Below are positions 52,890 through 63,878 of a stretch of DNA of 64,000 bases, piece by piece. The stretch's first letter is position 1. Every line of letters begins with the position of its first letter. Origin of the DNA: Micrococcaceae bacterium Sec5.7 (GTDB taxonomy: Bacteria; Actinomycetota; Actinomycetes; Actinomycetales; Micrococcaceae); assembly GCA_039636785.1 (NCBI GenBank), contig CP144169.1:1798001-1862000 (forward strand), given 5' to 3'. The notes beneath the pieces are model-generated. The model had not been told where the DNA came from, made no database searches, and saw only the letters and a list, made by a program, of their open reading frames with translations. Both the position numbers and the translations under genes were made by a program.

Positions 52890-53747
52890 ATGCAGTACCA
52901 AAATTGGGGTCCGCAGGAAATCTCCGCCCCCGTCAGGAACGAATTGCCCGACGTGCCTGTTGAGCGCGGCATGGTGCTCGAGGATGTCCAGTCAGGCTGG
53001 GTAGGTGCTGTGACACGGGTCGAGAAATCCGGCGGAATGTACGTCGTGGCACTGGAGGACCGACGCGGCAAGTCACGGTCGTTCCGTCTCGGCTTCGGTT
53101 TTCTCATGGAAGGCCGGCCGATCCGGCTGATGCCACCGGCTCCGCGTGCAAAAGCCGGCGCTGCTGCCGGCGGAACCCGGCGGACTGCCTCCGGCTCGGT
53201 CCGGGTGGAAGGGCAGCGTGCACAGGTGGCAAAGGCCAGCCGGATCTGGGTTGAAGGCAAGCACGATGCCGAACTCGTGGAAAAAGTCTGGGGTGACGAC
53301 CTCCGGGTGGAGGGGATCGTCGTCGAGCCTTTGCACGGGATCGACGATCTCACCGCCGCGGTGGCGTCCTTCGGCCCGGGACCGGGCCGAAGGCTGGGCG
53401 TTCTGGTCGACCATCTGGTCCCGGATTCCAAGGAATCCCGGATCGCCGATGCGGTTATGTCCTCGCCAGGCTCAGCCGGCAACGTCCTCATTGTGGGTCA
53501 CCCATATGTTGACGTGTGGCAGGCCATCCGGCCGGGAGTCCTGGGAATCGAACAGTGGCCGGTCATCCCTCGTGGCGTGGACTGGAAGACGGGTATCCTT
53601 ACGGCCTTCGGCTGGCCACATTCCACCAAGGAGGACATCGGCCTGGGCTGGCAAAAGCTGTTGGGCGCTGTCCGCAGCTATGCGGATCTGGAGCCTTCAT
53701 TGCTCGGCCGGGTGGAAGAGGTCATTGACTTCCTGACGGTGCCGTAG
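52890..53747 (+). CDS. DUF3097 family protein
   Basis: A 285-residue actinobacterial protein of the DUF3097 family. It opens with YQNWGPQEISAPVRNELPDVPVERGMVLEDVQSGWVGAV and contains RIWVEGKHDAELVEKVWGDDLRVEGIVVEPLHGIDDL, a TOPRIM-like stretch with acidic residues, then NVLIVGHPYVDVWQAIRPGVLGIEQWPVIPRGVDWKTGI. ATG 52890 begins at the conserved opening; a longer frame from 52797 runs through the CIRCE-proximal promoter region. Function unknown. The order hrcA / DUF3097 / hemW is typical of the group. Confidence 0.88.
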   Translation: MQYQNWGPQEISAPVRNELPDVPVERGMVLEDVQSGWVGAVTRVEKSGGMYVVALEDRRGKSRSFRLGFGFLMEGRPIRLMPPAPRAKAGAAAGGTRRTASGSVRVEGQRAQVAKASRIWVEGKHDAELVEKVWGDDLRVEGIVVEPLHGIDDLTAAVASFGPGPGRRLGVLVDHLVPDSKESRIADAVMSSPGSAGNVLIVGHPYVDVWQAIRPGVLGIEQWPVIPRGVDWKTGILTAFGWPHSTKEDIGLGWQKLLGAVRSYADLEPSLLGRVEEVIDFLTVP

Positions 53748-53895
53748 CGGCTCACTGGACGCACCTCGACTGACGGCGCGCGCAGCGGCTCTGCCAATCC
53801 GTGCCCGACCCAGTATTCTTGGTACGGCGGAGGGTGTTTATGCTTCACCATGCACCACCGTACCGACGCACCAACGCACACCGAAGGAATACACC

Positions 53896-54315
53896 GTGGC
53901 AGAAAACGCTCGTGAACACAGGGACGACCAGTCCGGCCAGGACCGGGCCCAGTACCATGGCGTTCCGGCGAATGCGCTTCCGCTGACCGCCAACGAGGAC
54001 AGGCAGTGGGCCACGCTGGCGCATTTTGGCGGAATACTCGGCTGTGTACCTTCGCTGTTGATCTACCTGATCTTCAAGGACCGCGGACCGTTCACGGCAC
54101 AGGAATCCAAGGAAGCGCTCAATTTCAGCCTTCCGCCCACCATCGCTGCGATCATCGCCAATTTCCTGGTGCTCATTCCGGTGGTGGGGAATTTGTTTGC
54201 CGTGCTTGCAACCCTCATCTGGATTGCGCTGACCTGCTTCTCCGTGGCTGCAGGGATCCAGGTCAACCGTGGCCAGCCGCACCGTTACGAGCTGAACCTT
54301 CGCTGGATCAATTAG
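53896..54315 (+). CDS. DUF4870 membrane protein (Tic20-like)
   Basis: A 139-residue protein with a hydrophilic N-terminus, the motif ANEDRQWATLAHFGGILGCVPSLLIYLIFKDRGPFTAQESKEALNF, and three to four transmembrane helices, ending with the conserved IQVNRGQPHRYELNLRWI. This is the DUF4870/Tic20-like family of small membrane proteins with unknown function. The start is GTG at 53896. It lies between the DUF3097 gene and the convergent hemW. Confidence 0.88.
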   Translation: MAENAREHRDDQSGQDRAQYHGVPANALPLTANEDRQWATLAHFGGILGCVPSLLIYLIFKDRGPFTAQESKEALNFSLPPTIAAIIANFLVLIPVVGNLFAVLATLIWIALTCFSVAAGIQVNRGQPHRYELNLRWIN

Positions 54316-54370
54316 GCTGGAGCCTGTTCAATTCTGCACGTGACCGCTCACACAGGACCGCCAACACAGT

Positions 54371-55600
54371 TCAGTCCGGCAGGATCCTGCGCACCACGGC
54401 GTCAGCCAACAGCCGGCCCCTGAGCGTCAGAACGAGGCGGCCCTTAAAAGCGGTTGCGGGATCCACCAGTCCGTCCGCGATGAGCCCGGCAACTGCGTGC
54501 CGGCCTGAATTCCCCAGGCCCTTGACCTCAAGCCCTGAAGCAAGCCTGGCCTCGAGCATGACCCGTTCAACATAGCGGGTTTCGGCGTCGAGGGTTTCGC
54601 GGCCCGCGGCGGGAGACAATCCCGCCGCCATTCTTCCGGCGTACGCGGTGGGGTGCTTGACGTTCCACCAGCGGACTCCGCCCACATGCGAGTGGGCGCC
54701 TGGGCCGATCCCCCACCAGTCGTCTCCGCGCCAATAGGCAAGGTTGTGCCGACATGCCTGATCCGGGGTACGGGACCAGTTGCTGACCTCGTACCAGCCG
54801 AGGCCGGCTTCGGTGATCAGCTGGTCGGCGAGTTCGTACTTCGACGCGTGGTCGTCGTCGTCGATTCCCGGAACTTCGCCACGGCGGATCTGCGCGGCAA
54901 GCTTGGTGCCGTCCTCAATGATCAGCGCGTAGGCGCTGATGTGGTCGGGCTGATAGGACAGTGCTGTTTCGAGCGAGAACCGCCAATCTTCGAGGGACTC
55001 CCCCGGCGTGCCGTAAATCAGATCGAGGCTGACCGCAAGCCCGGCGTCCCTGGCCCACTGCACAGCCTGCGGAACGCGGCTGGGCGTGTGGGTACGGTCC
55101 AGGACCTTCAGGACATGGGGCACCGCCGATTGCATGCCGAACGAGACTCTGGTGAACCCGGCGTCGGCCAGCAGCTGTAGAGATTCAGGCGTGACGGAGT
55201 CCGGATTTGCTTCAGTGGTGACCTCGGCACCCGGCACGATCCCCCATTCCGCGACGGCGGCGCCGAGGATGCGCGCGAGGTCTTCGGCCGGGAGCAGTGT
55301 GGGGGTTCCGCCGCCGAAGAAGACCGTGCTGAGCCGGCGCGGGGGCAGGCCTGACGCCTGTAGGGCCCGCGCCGCCAGGCTGACTTCAGTGATGGCCGTT
55401 GACGCATAGGCGTCCTGTGAGGCGCCACCGCCAAGCTCGGTTGCAGTGTAGGTGTTGAAGTCACAGTAGCCGCAGCGGACGGCGCAAAAAGGAATATGCA
55501 CGTAGAGCCCGAAGGCCCGGGCCGCGGCGTCCTCGAGCGCCTGGCCGGGCAGCAGCCCGTCCGACGGCGCCGGGTCGCCCAGCGGGAGAACGCTAGGCAC
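54371..55600 (-). CDS. hemW: HemW-type radical SAM protein
   Basis: A 409-residue radical SAM protein related to coproporphyrinogen III oxidase. The cluster motif CAVRCGYCDFNTY (C-x3-C-x2-C) lies near residue 38. The SAM-binding glycine region is FFGGGTPTLL, and the C-terminal HemW domain has YEVSNWSRTPDQACRHNLAYWRGDDWWGIGPGAHSH. HemW is thought to be a heme chaperone rather than an oxidase. It is downstream of lepA by 42 bp, a very common bacterial pair. Confidence 0.94.
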   Translation of the reverse strand: MPSVLPLGDPAPSDGLLPGQALEDAAARAFGLYVHIPFCAVRCGYCDFNTYTATELGGGASQDAYASTAITEVSLAARALQASGLPPRRLSTVFFGGGTPTLLPAEDLARILGAAVAEWGIVPGAEVTTEANPDSVTPESLQLLADAGFTRVSFGMQSAVPHVLKVLDRTHTPSRVPQAVQWARDAGLAVSLDLIYGTPGESLEDWRFSLETALSYQPDHISAYALIIEDGTKLAAQIRRGEVPGIDDDDHASKYELADQLITEAGLGWYEVSNWSRTPDQACRHNLAYWRGDDWWGIGPGAHSHVGGVRWWNVKHPTAYAGRMAAGLSPAAGRETLDAETRYVERVMLEARLASGLEVKGLGNSGRHAVAGLIADGLVDPATAFKGRLVLTLRGRLLADAVVRRILPD

Positions 55601-55642
55601 GGGCCGTGCCCGCCTGCATGGGGACAGTCATCACAAGCACCG

Positions 55643-57496
<1,854 letters not shown>

Positions 57497-57656
57497 GCAG
57501 GGTCCTTACTGTTGGCATTCACGCGGCGTCCGTCAGGTTGCACTCACGCCACCCTGCGGGCACACCGCGTATCTGAACCCCTAGTCTCCCACGTCCGCGC
57601 CCCTCGCACCGCATTCCACAGCCGGGGCTTCGCCGGACGGGCGGTAGGGTTGCCGC

Positions 57657-58220
57657 ATGGCCATCAACCTCCGCTCAATAGGCACTATTGTCCGTACCTC
57701 GCTGCGGTTTCTCGGGAAGCTCCGCCCCACGGAGCCCGGCAGGACGGCAGATCCGCACGTTGGCGCAACGCAGCGTCCGGCGGACCCCGGGACACCAGGA
57801 ACCGGCGCGGGGCTGTCGGCTGGCTATCCGGGCGATTTCGCGGGCACCTCCACCATCCGGTACGCGCCGTCGCCGGATGGCAGCCCGGATCCGGGGGAAG
57901 TGGTGTGGACGTGGGTGCCCTATGAAGAGGACTACTCACGCGGGAAAGACAGACCCGTCCTGTTGATTGGCGGTAGCGGACGCTACCTTCTGGGCCTCAT
58001 GCTGACCAGCAAGGATCATGACCAGGGCCACCGGGGTGACAACGACTTCGTTGACATTGGAACGGGCGGCTGGGACCGGCAAGGGCGTCCGGGCGAAGCC
58101 CGGCTGGACCGCGTCCTGCAGATCCGTGTGCAGGATATCCGCCGCGAAGGCGCCGTTCTGGACCGCGCCCGCTTCGATCCCGTGGCTGCCGGGATGCGCC
58201 GGCGACACGGCTGGTCCTAG
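57657..58220 (+). CDS. PemK/MazF-like family protein
   Basis: A 187-residue protein with a basic N-terminus, a Pro/Gly/Thr-rich linker (about residues 25-75), and a PemK/MazF-type beta barrel: PGEVVWTWVPYEEDYSRGKDRPVLLIGGSGRYLLGLMLTSKDHD, then GGWDRQGRPGEARLDRVLQIRVQDI and REGAVLDRARFDPVAAGM. Annotated relatives are called type II toxins, but no antitoxin gene is adjacent and the long N-terminal extension is unusual. The gene sits in the conserved lepA-rpsT interval, so a housekeeping role is equally possible. Confidence 0.75.
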   Translation: MAINLRSIGTIVRTSLRFLGKLRPTEPGRTADPHVGATQRPADPGTPGTGAGLSAGYPGDFAGTSTIRYAPSPDGSPDPGEVVWTWVPYEEDYSRGKDRPVLLIGGSGRYLLGLMLTSKDHDQGHRGDNDFVDIGTGGWDRQGRPGEARLDRVLQIRVQDIRREGAVLDRARFDPVAAGMRRRHGWS

Positions 58221-58388
58221 GCCCCAGGTACCCACGTTTCCGGCAAATCTGCTAGTCTTTATAGCTGTGTGTCCGTGCAGGTCGACGGCCACTGATGGTT
58301 GGCCGCCATAGGTATCCCCACGCCGCTCAGTCAATGGCCAATCTGAAAGCCCTCTAGACCATTTCCGCATTAAAAAGAGAGTTCACAC

Positions 58389-58649
58389 GTGGCTAATATC
58401 AAGTCCCAGAAGAAGCGCATCCTGACCAACGAGAAGGCCCGCCTGCGCAACAACGCAGTCAGGTCTGAGCTGAAGACGGCCATCCGCGCCGTCAACACCG
58501 CTGTTGAGTCCACTGACAAGGAAGCCGCTGCTGCTGCACTGGTTGCTGCCGGCCGTAAGCTGGACAAGGCTGTCAGCAAGGGTGTTCTTCACAAGAACAA
58601 CGCAGCAAACCGCAAGTCGGCGATCTCCAAAAAGGTCAACGCGCTCTAA
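58389..58649 (+). CDS. rpsT: 30S ribosomal protein S20
   Basis: An 86-residue basic helical protein that binds 16S rRNA early in 30S assembly. It has the standard opening [32 protein letters not shown] and a C-terminus ending [19 protein letters not shown]. The GTG start follows AGAGAG. Codon use is strongly biased, as expected for a highly expressed gene. The 168-bp leader holds a small hairpin (CGGCCA...TGGCCG near 58287-58306) that could matter for autoregulation; this is weak. Confidence 0.97.
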   Translation: MANIKSQKKRILTNEKARLRNNAVRSELKTAIRAVNTAVESTDKEAAAAALVAAGRKLDKAVSKGVLHKNNAANRKSAISKKVNAL

Positions 58650-58678
58650 GGTTTTCCAGTTCAACTGAACTGATGATT

Positions 58679-58712
58679 GTGGCCGGCACCCAGGTGCCGG
58701 CCACTTCTCATT
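58679..58712 (+). terminator. Terminator after rpsT
   Basis: A perfect 12-bp stem (GTGGCCGGCACC at 58679-58690 with 58693-58704) is followed by TTCTCATTT. Confidence 0.85.
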
Positions 58713-58824
58713 TAAGCGCTGAGGGCCGGAGCGCTAAGAGGGGGCTGGTCGCTGAAGAGGCACAGACCTGGGCAGTTGCAGCGGGATGTAACCGAACCGG
58801 CTGCAACAGAGCCGGCGCAACCGG

Positions 58825-59841
58825 CTAACCCCGCCGCACCGACGTGGCGATCACGGTGACGGCATGCTCTACCGCGTAAACGGGGTCCCGAGAGAGGCCC
58901 TTGACCTGGGCGTCGGCCTCGGCGGTCACCTGGATTGACCTCACCAGGCCCTCCGGTGTCCAGCGCCGGACATCACGCTGTGCCATCTCCACGAGCCAGG
59001 GCTGCATTCCCAGCTGCCGGGCGATCTGTGCCGAGGAACCCTGCGCGCCGGCAACCTTGGCGACCGTGCGGAGCTTCGCGGCCAACGCTGCTACCAACGG
59101 CACAGGATCTGCTCCGGTGGCGAGTGCATGGCGCAGGGTTGAAAGTGCAACCGGCCCGTTACCTGCCATGGCGGCATCTGCAACCTTGAACGCGGTAGCT
59201 TCTATGCGACCGCCGTAGTAGCGGTCCACCATTTCCGCATCCACTGCTGTGGCGGCATCCGCGATCAACTGGCTGCAGGCGGCGGCGAGTTCGGAGAGGC
59301 TGGCCCCTACTGCGTTAACCAGGGCCTGGACGGCTTCCGGCTCGATTCGCCGTCCGGCCGCCTTGAACTCCGAGGCGACAAAGGAGGACTTGTCCGCATC
59401 TTTTTTCAGCGGCTGACAGTCCACAACTGGCCAACCGCCGGCCTTAATGGCATCAAGGAGTTTCTTGCCGCGCACTCCCCCGCCATGCCGAAGCACCAGC
59501 ACAGCATCGGGTGCCGGATTTGCGAGGTAAGCCAGACAGTCGGTCAGGAAGGCATCGTTCATCGCTTCGAGGCCGTCTACCTCAATCAGTTTGCTTTCGC
59601 CGAACAGAGAGGGACTGACGTTCATTGCGAGTGAGCCGGCTTCATAGCTGCCGGCACTGAGACGCGTGAGTTCAACATCCGGAAAGGCTTCCCTGACCTG
59701 CGAACGAATACGGTCCATGGAGCGGATGCCAAGATATTCTTCGGGGCCTCCGATGAGCACAACGCTGGCAGCAGTTACGTCCCGCCAGGTGGCCGTATTC
59801 GACGCCTGGGTCTTGGTTCGTTGAGTCTGTGCAGCGGCCAC
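58825..59841 (-). CDS. holA: DNA polymerase III subunit delta
   Basis: A 338-residue clamp-loader delta subunit that opens the sliding clamp. The N-terminal fold shows SVVLIGGPEEYLGIRSMDRIRSQVREAFPDVELTRLSAGSYEAGSL. The middle has LVLRHGGGVRGKKLLDAIKAGGWPVVDCQPLKK, and the C-terminal collar domain has the FKVADAAMAGNGPVALSTLRHALATGADPVPLVAALAAKLRTVAKVAGA stretch. Its first 67 bp overlap the end of comEC in another frame. Confidence 0.94.
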   Translation of the reverse strand: MAAAQTQRTKTQASNTATWRDVTAASVVLIGGPEEYLGIRSMDRIRSQVREAFPDVELTRLSAGSYEAGSLAMNVSPSLFGESKLIEVDGLEAMNDAFLTDCLAYLANPAPDAVLVLRHGGGVRGKKLLDAIKAGGWPVVDCQPLKKDADKSSFVASEFKAAGRRIEPEAVQALVNAVGASLSELAAACSQLIADAATAVDAEMVDRYYGGRIEATAFKVADAAMAGNGPVALSTLRHALATGADPVPLVAALAAKLRTVAKVAGAQGSSAQIARQLGMQPWLVEMAQRDVRRWTPEGLVRSIQVTAEADAQVKGLSRDPVYAVEHAVTVIATSVRRG

Positions 59842-61793
59842 TCTTGGTTCCTCCCGGAAATCGGATTGCAGGCTCTAAGCCTGCCACGGCGGACCCGCTG
59901 CACCAAGCCACGGGGTGGACGGGCTCCGCCGCCGGGTCCCCGGCCCCGGCTCTGAGCCAACCGGTCCAGCAGCTGCACTGTTTGAGCATGTGCGGCCACG
60001 ATCAGGCGTAGCGTTTTGACCGGGCGGACCGCCATCCATAGTGCCAGCATGGTGAGCGCTGATAACAATGCCATGGTTGACAGCCCGAACACCCCTTCCG
60101 GCCAGGGCATTGCCGCGCCGGGCAGCGCAGCCATAAACCGTGCAATACCCGCCACACCGGCCGCGAACGTGCCTGCGGCGGCAATCAGGGCGACCGCCGG
60201 CCACGGCATAAATGCAACCAGCGGCACGGCGGCTGTTCCCAGGATGGTCACCGGTGCCACCAGCGGGGCGGCCACCACATTGGCCAGGAGAGAGTAGGTG
60301 GAGAACTGTGGCTGGAGCACAATAATGACAGGACCACAAAGCAGCTGGGCCGACAGCGGCACGGCGAAGCCGGCGGCAAGCCAGCGCGGAATAGCCGCCG
60401 GCGTCCACTCCATCATCCGTTTTCCGAGCACGATGATGCCCAACGTTGCCAGCACGGATAACAGAAAGCCGAAGCTCGTGCCAAGGCCGGGGTCAAGCAA
60501 TAGCAGACCCATCACCGCCAGGCACAGGAAGCTCAGGCCCTGTCCGGTACGGCCCCCTGCGAGCGAGGCCAGCGCAATCGAACCCATCAGCGCGGCCCTC
60601 AGGACGCTTGCATCCGGGCCGACCAGTAGAACGAAGAGTCCCAGGCCGGCCAGCGCCAAACCCGCAGCGGGTGCTCTGGGCAGCCTGAAGCTGCGGGCCA
60701 CCAGCAGCAAAGCACCGAGGATAAGACTGCAGTTGGCCCCGCTGACCGCGGTCAGATGAGTCATTCCGACGGACTTCATTGCCACGTTCAGCTCCTCGTC
60801 CAACACACTGGTGTCGCCGGTGACCATACCGGGAAGGAGGCCTCGGGCATCGCCGCCCAGCCAATCGGCGGCGGCGACGTACCGTCCCCGGAGATCCTTG
60901 GGCACTTCCTGCCACCCCTCGGATCCGACAACCACAACGGGCGCGGATGACGCGGAGAGGATGCCGGCTTCCACCTGCCCATCTTCGGGCGGCTTCAGCG
61001 TGCCCGTGGTCCGGATCATTTGTCCGGGAATCGTGTGCTCCCAGCCCCTCCCGCCCATAATTACCAGATCGGCGGGGGCACGGATCACTTCGCCGCGGGA
61101 AATTATGGACGAGACACCCGCCTGGACAGACCACCTGCCGGAGGGCCCCGATGACCCTGGCATCTTGAGCTCGCGTGCTGCGCCCGTGATTTCTACTTCC
61201 GCCACCACGGAATCCCTGGCTGCGATGGCCTTTGCCAGCGGACCGTCGTGGCGCTGCGATGACGAGACGGCCGAGTGCGCAGCGGCGGCCACGGCCAGCA
61301 GCAGAGCAACTGCGAGGGTCATAAGGAAGCTGCGAGGTGTGGGGCCGCCGGACCTCTGGCGGCGGAGAACCAGCAAAAGCAGCAGCGCCGAACCGGCAAG
61401 CAGCCCACCGCACAGAACCATAAGTGCGACGGGCGGGAGCCAGACGCCGGCTATGGCTGCACCCCATACCAGCAGCGCCGGCGGAGCCAGCCTCAGGTCA
61501 GCGCGGCGCCTGGTCTGCCCGGCGTCTGAAGTGGCCCTGGCCTCGGGGAGGAGCCAGAGTTGCAAACGTTCCAGGGCGCGTGCGCGAAGGCCGGGCGTCT
61601 TTCGCCGTCGAGAATCATTGTGCACGGGCAACAATTTACGGACTTTGAAGGCGTAGGCATCCGGCTCGCCCCCACGTGGCGGTCCTTCCGTTCCCGGTCC
61701 CTCCGTTCCCGGTCCCTCCGTCCCCGGCGCCCCCGTTCCCGGTGGCCGGACTGCCGACTCGACGTAGCGCTGCCAGCGGCTGGGCTGCGTCAC
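59775..61793 (-). CDS. comEC: ComEC/Rec2-type DNA-uptake channel, short form
   Basis: A 672-residue membrane protein with the DUF4131 region (about residues 110-300) and the competence domain: GLLPGMVTGDTSVLDEELNVAMKSVGMTHLTAVSGANCSLILGALLL, then ASVLRAALMGSIALASLAGGR and GLGTSFGFLLSVLATLGIIVLG, among many helices. It stops after the competence domain in a basic tail and lacks the metallo-beta-lactamase domain found in longer ComEC proteins. The N-terminus carries a GTEGP repeat. The last 67 bp encode the holA start in another frame. Natural transformation is possible but not shown. Confidence 0.88.
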   Translation of the reverse strand: MTQPSRWQRYVESAVRPPGTGAPGTEGPGTEGPGTEGPPRGGEPDAYAFKVRKLLPVHNDSRRRKTPGLRARALERLQLWLLPEARATSDAGQTRRRADLRLAPPALLVWGAAIAGVWLPPVALMVLCGGLLAGSALLLLLVLRRQRSGGPTPRSFLMTLAVALLLAVAAAAHSAVSSSQRHDGPLAKAIAARDSVVAEVEITGAARELKMPGSSGPSGRWSVQAGVSSIISRGEVIRAPADLVIMGGRGWEHTIPGQMIRTTGTLKPPEDGQVEAGILSASSAPVVVVGSEGWQEVPKDLRGRYVAAADWLGGDARGLLPGMVTGDTSVLDEELNVAMKSVGMTHLTAVSGANCSLILGALLLVARSFRLPRAPAAGLALAGLGLFVLLVGPDASVLRAALMGSIALASLAGGRTGQGLSFLCLAVMGLLLLDPGLGTSFGFLLSVLATLGIIVLGKRMMEWTPAAIPRWLAAGFAVPLSAQLLCGPVIIVLQPQFSTYSLLANVVAAPLVAPVTILGTAAVPLVAFMPWPAVALIAAAGTFAAGVAGIARFMAALPGAAMPWPEGVFGLSTMALLSALTMLALWMAVRPVKTLRLIVAAHAQTVQLLDRLAQSRGRGPGGGARPPRGLVQRVRRGRLRACNPISGRNQEWPLHRLNEPRPRRRIRPPGGT
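61681..61740 (-). repeat. Four 15-bp tandem units inside comEC
   Basis: Units at 61681, 61696, 61711 and 61726 (plus strand GGTCCCTCCGTTCCC with few changes) encode repeated GTEGP near the comEC N-terminus. The 15-bp length keeps the frame, so copy number could vary without breaking the gene. Confidence 0.85.
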
Positions 61794-61841
61794 CGCTGGT
61801 GCCCTGTCGGCGGTCTATCAGACCTGGATGCAGCACTCATG

Positions 61842-62726
61842 TCAGACACTCACCAAAGGGAGGAGGGTTTCAAGCATCTTGGGCCCCACGCCGTCTACGG
61901 CATCGAGTTCCTCCACAGTCTTGAACGTGCCGTGTTCTTTCCGCCAGTCCACGATGCGCTGTGCCAGGACAGGCCCTACCCGCGGAAGGGTTCCGAGTTC
62001 TTCGACGCCGGCGGTGTTGAGGTTGATCCGCTCCCCCGCCTGTTTCCCGGCACCCTCCGCGGCGCCGCCACCGTCAGAGCCTTCCCCGGCGGGCAAAACC
62101 TCCCCCTGCTGGGGTACATGGATCTTCTGCCCATCTTCGATAACCGCCGCCAGATTGAGCCGGTTCAGGTCCGCTGTTGCCGTGCTTCCACCGGCAGCGG
62201 TGATGGCCTGGTGGATCCGGCTGCCCTTCGGCAACTCAACCACGCCCGCCTTTTTTACGGCGCCGGTCATATGGACCACGATGTTCGCCGCATCAGGATC
62301 CGCTGGGGGCCCTGCATCACCAACGGACCCTGTGGCGCCGTCCGTTCCGACGATGCCGGAATCGCCCGCGTCCGCTGCCGGTCCGCTGCTCGACGCCGTG
62401 ACGCGGCCCAGCGGAACAACGTCCGGACGGGCAGCTGAAACCTGCCACCAGAACCAACCGCCCACCAGAATCGACACAATTCCCAGCAGCACTGCAACCC
62501 GGATTCCAAGCCTCCACCTGATGCCCGCCCATGGAGGAAAGCCAACGGCAGGATCAGCATCGGATTGATCGGCACTTGGCCGTGCACTGCCGTCGTACAT
62601 AAACTCCGGGCTGCCATCCTCCGTATCCAGCAGGCCCCCGCGGGAATCACCCAGGGTGGCCTGCAGCCGGCTTCGTGCACGGCGCGCCGGAAGACTGGCA
62701 TTGGCTCCAGCATTCCGGCGTGACAT
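61842..62726 (-). CDS. comEA: ComEA-type helix-hairpin-helix DNA receptor
   Basis: A 294-residue protein with a cytoplasmic N-terminus of about 80 residues, one transmembrane helix (WRLGIRVAVLLGIVSILVGGWFWW), a SLBB domain (IVVHMTGAVKKAGVVELPKGSRIHQAITAAGG...QKIHVPQQGE), an acidic-glycine linker, and a C-terminal pair of helix-hairpin-helix motifs (INLNTAGVEELGTLPRVGPVLAQRIVDWRKEHGTFKTVEELDAVDGVGPKML). It binds DNA outside the membrane and hands it to ComEC, which follows 48 bp downstream. ATG 62726 is preferred; the frame is open 13 codons further upstream. Confidence 0.92.
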   Translation of the reverse strand: MSRRNAGANASLPARRARSRLQATLGDSRGGLLDTEDGSPEFMYDGSARPSADQSDADPAVGFPPWAGIRWRLGIRVAVLLGIVSILVGGWFWWQVSAARPDVVPLGRVTASSSGPAADAGDSGIVGTDGATGSVGDAGPPADPDAANIVVHMTGAVKKAGVVELPKGSRIHQAITAAGGSTATADLNRLNLAAVIEDGQKIHVPQQGEVLPAGEGSDGGGAAEGAGKQAGERINLNTAGVEELGTLPRVGPVLAQRIVDWRKEHGTFKTVEELDAVDGVGPKMLETLLPLVSV

Positions 62727-62774
62727 TCCACCACCGTAAAGTGCGCCGCCGCCCGCGGACAGCACCGGATTCTG

Positions 62775-63821
62775 TTATGTGGAAAGCTCCGGCGAATCGC
62801 CGGCGGTTTTGGCGGTGAAGCCACGGCCAGGTGCGACGGCCGACGGCGTGCTGCCCTCCCCTACAATCACGGCCAGCACGCCCAGGCCGGCGTGCGCGGC
62901 CAGCACCACAGGCAGCGAGCTGATCTGGGCCGGCGGGCAATCAGGAAGGGCTGCAGCCAGCCGTGCGGACAGCGCTTCTGCCTCGGCCCGGTTTCCGAAG
63001 TGGTGGACTGCCAGCCTTGCTTCCCCCGGAGGCCTGGATGCTGCATCCGCTGCAACAATCTCTTCCAGCCTGGCGATGGCCTTCGCGGCTGAACGGATCT
63101 TTTCCAGCGGGACGATCTTCCCGTCGTGGACCGCCAGAATGGGCTTGATGGAAAACATTGTTCCTAGGAGAGAAGCCGCAGCGCCGATCCTTCCCCCACG
63201 GCGGAGCTGTTCCAGGCTGGGTACGTAGAAATACACCCTGGTGCGTGCCAGCCGTTCCTCCGCAAAAGCACGGACATCCGCAGCGTTGCGGCCATCAGCG
63301 GCCGCCACCACCGCGCTCTGGACGCCCATTCCCTGGGCCATGCCTACTGTCCTGGAGTCAACCACCTCCACCGGGATGCCCACCCGGCCGGCCGCCAGCC
63401 TCGCTGAATCCGCCGTTCCGGACAGCCCGCCGGAGATATGGATGGAGACCACCGACTCGAATCCGCGCTGTTGGGCGGCAAGAAAGGCCTTTTCGAACTG
63501 GCCGGGAGATGGCCTCGACGTCTTCACCGGTTTGCCGCCGGCCAGCGCCAGCGCAATGGTGTCGGCGATGTTGTCTTCGCCTTCGCCATAGATCTCCGAG
63601 CCCACCATAACGGGCATGGGGATGACCGTCAGCCGTCCGTCACCGGAAAAAGCGGCAACCCAGTCAGCGGGGAGCGCCCCTGCGGAATCGGTCACGACGG
63701 CGGTCCGGACCACGACGGCGGGTTCCCCGGTGGGCGGGACCGGCCCCGGCATGGTGGCCTGGCGGAGGCGGACAAGACGTTCCTTCAGCCATAGCCAAGC
63801 GGCCAGATCACGGTCAGGCAC
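62775..63821 (-). CDS. DegV family fatty-acid-binding protein
   Basis: A 348-residue DegV protein. It starts with a short actinobacterial helix region (DRDLAAWLWLKERLVRLRQ), then the DegV fold: VVTDSAGALPADW, IPMPVMVGSEIYGEGEDN, VKTSRPSPGQFEKAF, ISGGLSGTADSARLAA, VVDSRTVGMAQGMGV and the closing HAGLGVLAVIVG. These proteins bind a fatty acid and serve as FakB-type subunits of fatty-acid kinase. GTG 63821 is chosen because AGGAGG lies directly upstream. The usual FakA partner is not in the window. Confidence 0.93.
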   Translation of the reverse strand: MPDRDLAAWLWLKERLVRLRQATMPGPVPPTGEPAVVVRTAVVTDSAGALPADWVAAFSGDGRLTVIPMPVMVGSEIYGEGEDNIADTIALALAGGKPVKTSRPSPGQFEKAFLAAQQRGFESVVSIHISGGLSGTADSARLAAGRVGIPVEVVDSRTVGMAQGMGVQSAVVAAADGRNAADVRAFAEERLARTRVYFYVPSLEQLRRGGRIGAAASLLGTMFSIKPILAVHDGKIVPLEKIRSAAKAIARLEEIVAADAASRPPGEARLAVHHFGNRAEAEALSARLAAALPDCPPAQISSLPVVLAAHAGLGVLAVIVGEGSTPSAVAPGRGFTAKTAGDSPELST

Positions 63822-63878
63822 TTGCGCCTCCTGCAGATGATGGCCGGCCGCCGGCATCAACTGGCGGCCGCAGCCCGG

